Under the pieces are notes generated by a model, which was not told where the DNA came from, searched no databases, and saw nothing but the letters and a program-made list of their open reading frames with translations. A stretch of 64,000 bases of DNA from Glandiceps talaboti (lineage: Eukaryota > Hemichordata > Enteropneusta > Spengelidae), in NCBI RefSeq assembly GCF_964340395.1, contig NC_135566.1, forward strand, positions 4,041,001 through 4,105,000, in the 5' to 3' direction. Both the position numbers and the translations under genes were made by a program. Of this stretch, positions 60,581-64,000 are shown in pieces (the first letter of the stretch is position 1; each line of letters opens with the position of its first letter).

Positions 60581-63500
60581 TTACTTCTGAAAAATTGATG
60601 TCCCCTTTTTATTATCCCTCTGCATGTAGCTTTTCATATTATTATGAAATATTTCAATTTTCGACTCTACAAGTTTCTCGACATATTTCGTTAGGAAAGT
60701 TGGCGCACTGACTACTGTTGTTTCCTCGATAAATGTACTGTTTTTGTAAAACATCGATGTGAAAGAAATGCTTTCATTCTTCTGTCCATCATACTTAAGT
60801 CTGTCGCCATCTTCTGACGCCTTATCGACTTGTTTCAGCGTATATAGCTGTGTTCTACTGCGAAGTCTCCACGTCTGCTCTAGCGCCAATAGACCGCCAA
60901 ATAATTTGGATGTCATCGTCACTTCTGTATTTGATCTGCAATAAAAGAAATGCATGCACGAAGATTAATTCCGGAATTATACCATTTCACATCGATTGAA
61001 AAAGAGACAGCTCAAATCTCTGACCACAGTTGAGTCTAGTTTGTAAGTTTGTCAGGCGTAACTAATAAATTTCGTGTTCAATTATGAGCTCAAGAGGGCG
61101 CGCTGCTAAATGATTGCAAACAACCTACCCAGCAGACGACACTGACGATGGCCGCTTCAATTTACACATCCACTATCACGGGAAGTTAATACCCTCGAAA
61201 ACAGCAAGCATTATCCAAATTTATTTACCTTTGTGGAAAATTCGAGTATTCGAATGAATTGTTAGCAGGTAAGAAATTTATATGCGATATCAACCCCTAG
61301 ATATGAAAATGTCATTCCACTTCGCCATATAATTTTCTGGTGATTTGACGAACATGTGCTCAAAAATAGTTGCTATTTCAGGCAACTGGTGTAAAGGGTA
61401 ATTTGCTGAGTGTGTTTCAGTTTCAGAAGTCTAAAGAAAAAAACCGCCTTGAGTTGAAAAATAAGTGTCGCCAGTTGGGCTGTTTAGACGGAAAATTTAC
61501 ATATATAATCGCCTGTAAACACCCCCCCCCCCCCCGGAACTTTGTCCTTTGATATTTCCTTACGTCAAGGTAATCCACAGTAGGTAGATATGAAGGCATA
61601 CGTCAGACTTCATATCAATTTCGTTACCGGTACTTGTTTCCCCAAGGTTGCATCATATCTGTTTCTTGCAGGTGTGATGGTTTATAAATAACCACGTGTC
61701 GTTTTGGAATGGTGATACAAAGCTGACCATTCAAGCTCGACCTCTCCATATACAATGTTTACTACAGGGGACCCAGAGGGGACCCATGGTTATTTGGTGA
61801 TTTTGTTTACAACAAATAAACATGTCAACACAAAGAAATGTCATATTGACACTCGAAAATATGCATACACACATACACATACAACGTGCATTGAAATAAA
61901 TTATTCGTTTATAAATTATATGGAGGGGAGTGATTGTGTATAGAATGTATTTCAATAAACGTTGATCGAATGTGTATACTATGTTGTGCATGTATGTATG
62001 TATGTATGTATGTATGTATGTATGTATGTATGTATGTATGTATGTATGTATGTATGTATGTATGTATGTATGTGTGTGTGTATGTACCTTATGTTATGTT
62101 ATGCTATGCATGTCAGTGTTTGTGGATATCCTAGTATTTCTTTGTTGTTGACGTTTATTTATTGTAAACAAAAGTATTAAAGTAATCCTGGGTCCCCTAG
62201 GATGGGTACTGAACTTCTGGGACGTCACTTCACAAACTTACGTTTTAGAAATGTTGACACATGTGTTGTAGGTGAAAGATACGCCGTGGTGTCCGATAAC
62301 GGGAAAGTTGGCTATCGCCACGTAGCAAGATGACCTTCCTGTTTTTGACGATTCCCCACCACTGTTAAGCTGCTCAACAAACGCAGTTCTGAAAGATTAA
62401 AGACAAAAAGCTTGTTTACGGAAAATAAACGTACGTATACCGGAATACCAAATAGTAAACAAAACTAATTAAAGACGTACTGTGATGCTACGATTGCCAA
62501 CTTGTTTTTCGGGAGATTCGTGAAATTTTGAAAGTGAACGTAATGTGAGCAAGCAATGTAGTTCATATCAAGATTGTATAAGTGAGAAAAATGTATGAAA
62601 TGGAGGTGGATAGCAAAACGCAATAAAAATAATACAAAATGTATATTGAAGAATGATTACTTTTTGTGATGAAGTTCAAGGTGTTCTGGTCAATGGAGAT
62701 ACTAGGATTCGTGTCGTAAAGTAAAAATCATTACGTTTTCTAACCGTGTTATGTGTACAGCTATACATACAAGTTTACCTATAGATGATTCAATACACCT
62801 CGTGGTGTACAATATTTAAACAATAAACCGTGCACCCCCTGGGTGGTATATCCCAGGTATACCCGAGGTTTTGACCAGTTGACGACACATACGCATTCGC
62901 GCTAATATAACAATTTAAAAAATGGACCAGTTGCAGCAAGTGCAGCTTTAAAGAACCCAAAATTTTAGTTAAATAATATTATTCTGACGTCATGTAACGT
63001 GTTTAAACCTGTCCATGAATATCGTTAATTACATTAAAATAATACAAATATATTTTAGTATACAATTGTTAAAATTTCAATGACTTGACAAAATTCTTTT
63101 TGTTACTTGTTACAACTCAACAATCTCGATGGTCGTATAAGTGTGCTTCCATCACATTTTAGAATAAGCTAGTGTTTTCCAGTTGACCACATACAGATTA
63201 CGTTTTGTTTTTCTTGTTACATCTCTTTAAGAATAGGATATCTAGCTCTAAGCGTCATAAAGAATGTCGGTTTACACATTTATAAACGGCAGCCAAGACC
63301 ATCGTTTTGTCTTTTATAAAAGCATAGTCTGCGCAGCGTCATTGTGGTTGAACCAATCGGCAGAGAAATTGAAAAAAATCGACGACACTTTCAAAGTGCA
63401 TAATTATATAGTATAGATAATTATATAGATAACATGGACATACAATCACTAATTGCGATGAGGTGTCATAAAAGCTGAGAAAGTTTTGAGAAATTGAATA

Positions 63501-63976
63501 AAATCGAATAAAATTATTTCAAAAATTACTATTTGAAATTGCATAGCAGTCTGACACTCCCAACCTTCCATAAGTTTGTATTTTATAATGCTGTTTACCA
63601 TAGCGTTGAGTTTGTAGCGACCGTCCGGTTTCTGTTTTACCAACTTTTTAAATCACTTTCGTGTAGGATCTATGTTTTGTAACACTGTGACATTTAACAG
63701 TTTCAAGAACGTGAAATTAGAACCAACGCTGTAAAATGTATGAGTCATTGACAAAATTACAACTAAAAATACGAAAATAAAAACACCAAAATCAACTCAC
63801 CTTACTCCATATAGGGTCACAGCGACGTTCATGTCTTTAAGAAATCTGAAAACATCATCTTTTTGTCGTTCTATGGTCATTTCAGTGTGTAACGTGACTT
63901 CACTTGAACGTAAATAGAAGTACACGGCAAATGCAAAAATACACAAAATGTTTTGTTGATGTTTTGAAGACTTCAT
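60581..63976 (-). CDS. Predicted secreted or anchored protein, possibly helix-grip (SRPBCC/START-like) fold
   Basis: Three exons on the minus strand, 63976-63801, 62388-62242 and 60935-60581, join in phase (two-base overhangs at both junctions) to give 225 residues ending in TAA. The first 25 residues have a basic start and a hydrophobic run (ILCIFAFAVYFYL), suggesting a signal peptide or signal anchor. Three N-glycosylation sequons (NIS at 104, then NES and NST) fit an extracytoplasmic location. The order strand, helix (KDDVFRFLKDM), several strands (CYVAIANFPV, VSFTYNTCVNIS, EVTMTSKLF) and a long C-terminal helix (FLTKYVEKLVESKIEIF) resembles the lipid-binding helix-grip fold. That is a weak structural guess with no sequence family recognised. 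The gene is convergent with ZNHIT3. Confidence 0.7.
61985..62075. repeat. (TATG)n microsatellite
   Basis: About 22 TATG units lie in the second intron of the last gene. They produce Met-Tyr-Val-Cys frames that are not genes. Confidence 0.97.
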
Positions 63977-64000
63977 GTTTCTCTGTTGAAGGGTTTTCTC

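Noticed and set aside
61934-62180. Met-Tyr-Val-Cys repeat frames
   Set aside because: Translation of the TATG microsatellite in an intron.

Overview
The window is nuclear DNA from a ciliated multicellular animal. The genes are split by many GT-AG introns, the DNA is AT-rich and full of microsatellites and short fold-back repeats, and the proteins look like those of deuterostome or lophotrochozoan marine invertebrates. The exact phylum cannot be fixed from the sequence. All gene models below were built by hand from splice sites and reading phase; there is no transcript evidence.

Layout, left to right. (1) 36-29949, plus strand: the last 35 coding exons (2495 residues) of DNAH10, an inner-arm axonemal dynein heavy chain, running from just before the AAA2 P-loop to the stop. 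Its largest intron holds three tiny exon-like units that would all keep the frame. (2) 31477-33081, plus: a two-exon atypical Ras-family GTPase resembling the RASD/Dexras group. (3) 34281-34660: a relic of a LINE reverse transcriptase with an internal 26-bp expansion. (4) 34674-36989, minus: a four-exon gene of unknown function with CxxC pairs, possibly related to a multicopy invertebrate family of mobile origin. (5) 41964-56122, minus: a 17-exon gene for an 816-residue protein joining a degenerate Nudix domain, EF-hands and a complete PPP-type Ser/Thr phosphatase core. This is the most unusual gene here. (6) 56457-58645, plus: ZNHIT3, head-to-head with (5) across 334 bp. (7) 60581-63976, minus: a three-exon predicted secreted or membrane-anchored protein, perhaps of helix-grip (SRPBCC/START-like) fold.

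The genes do not form an obvious pathway. DNAH10 belongs to motile cilia, ZNHIT3 to snoRNP assembly, and the EF-hand phosphatase and Ras protein look like signalling proteins. The introns and intergenic DNA carry at least six families of short dispersed or inverted repeats, several with two or more copies inside this window, plus minisatellites with periods of about 21, 51, 73, 95 and 120 bp. No tRNA, rRNA or CRISPR array was seen.
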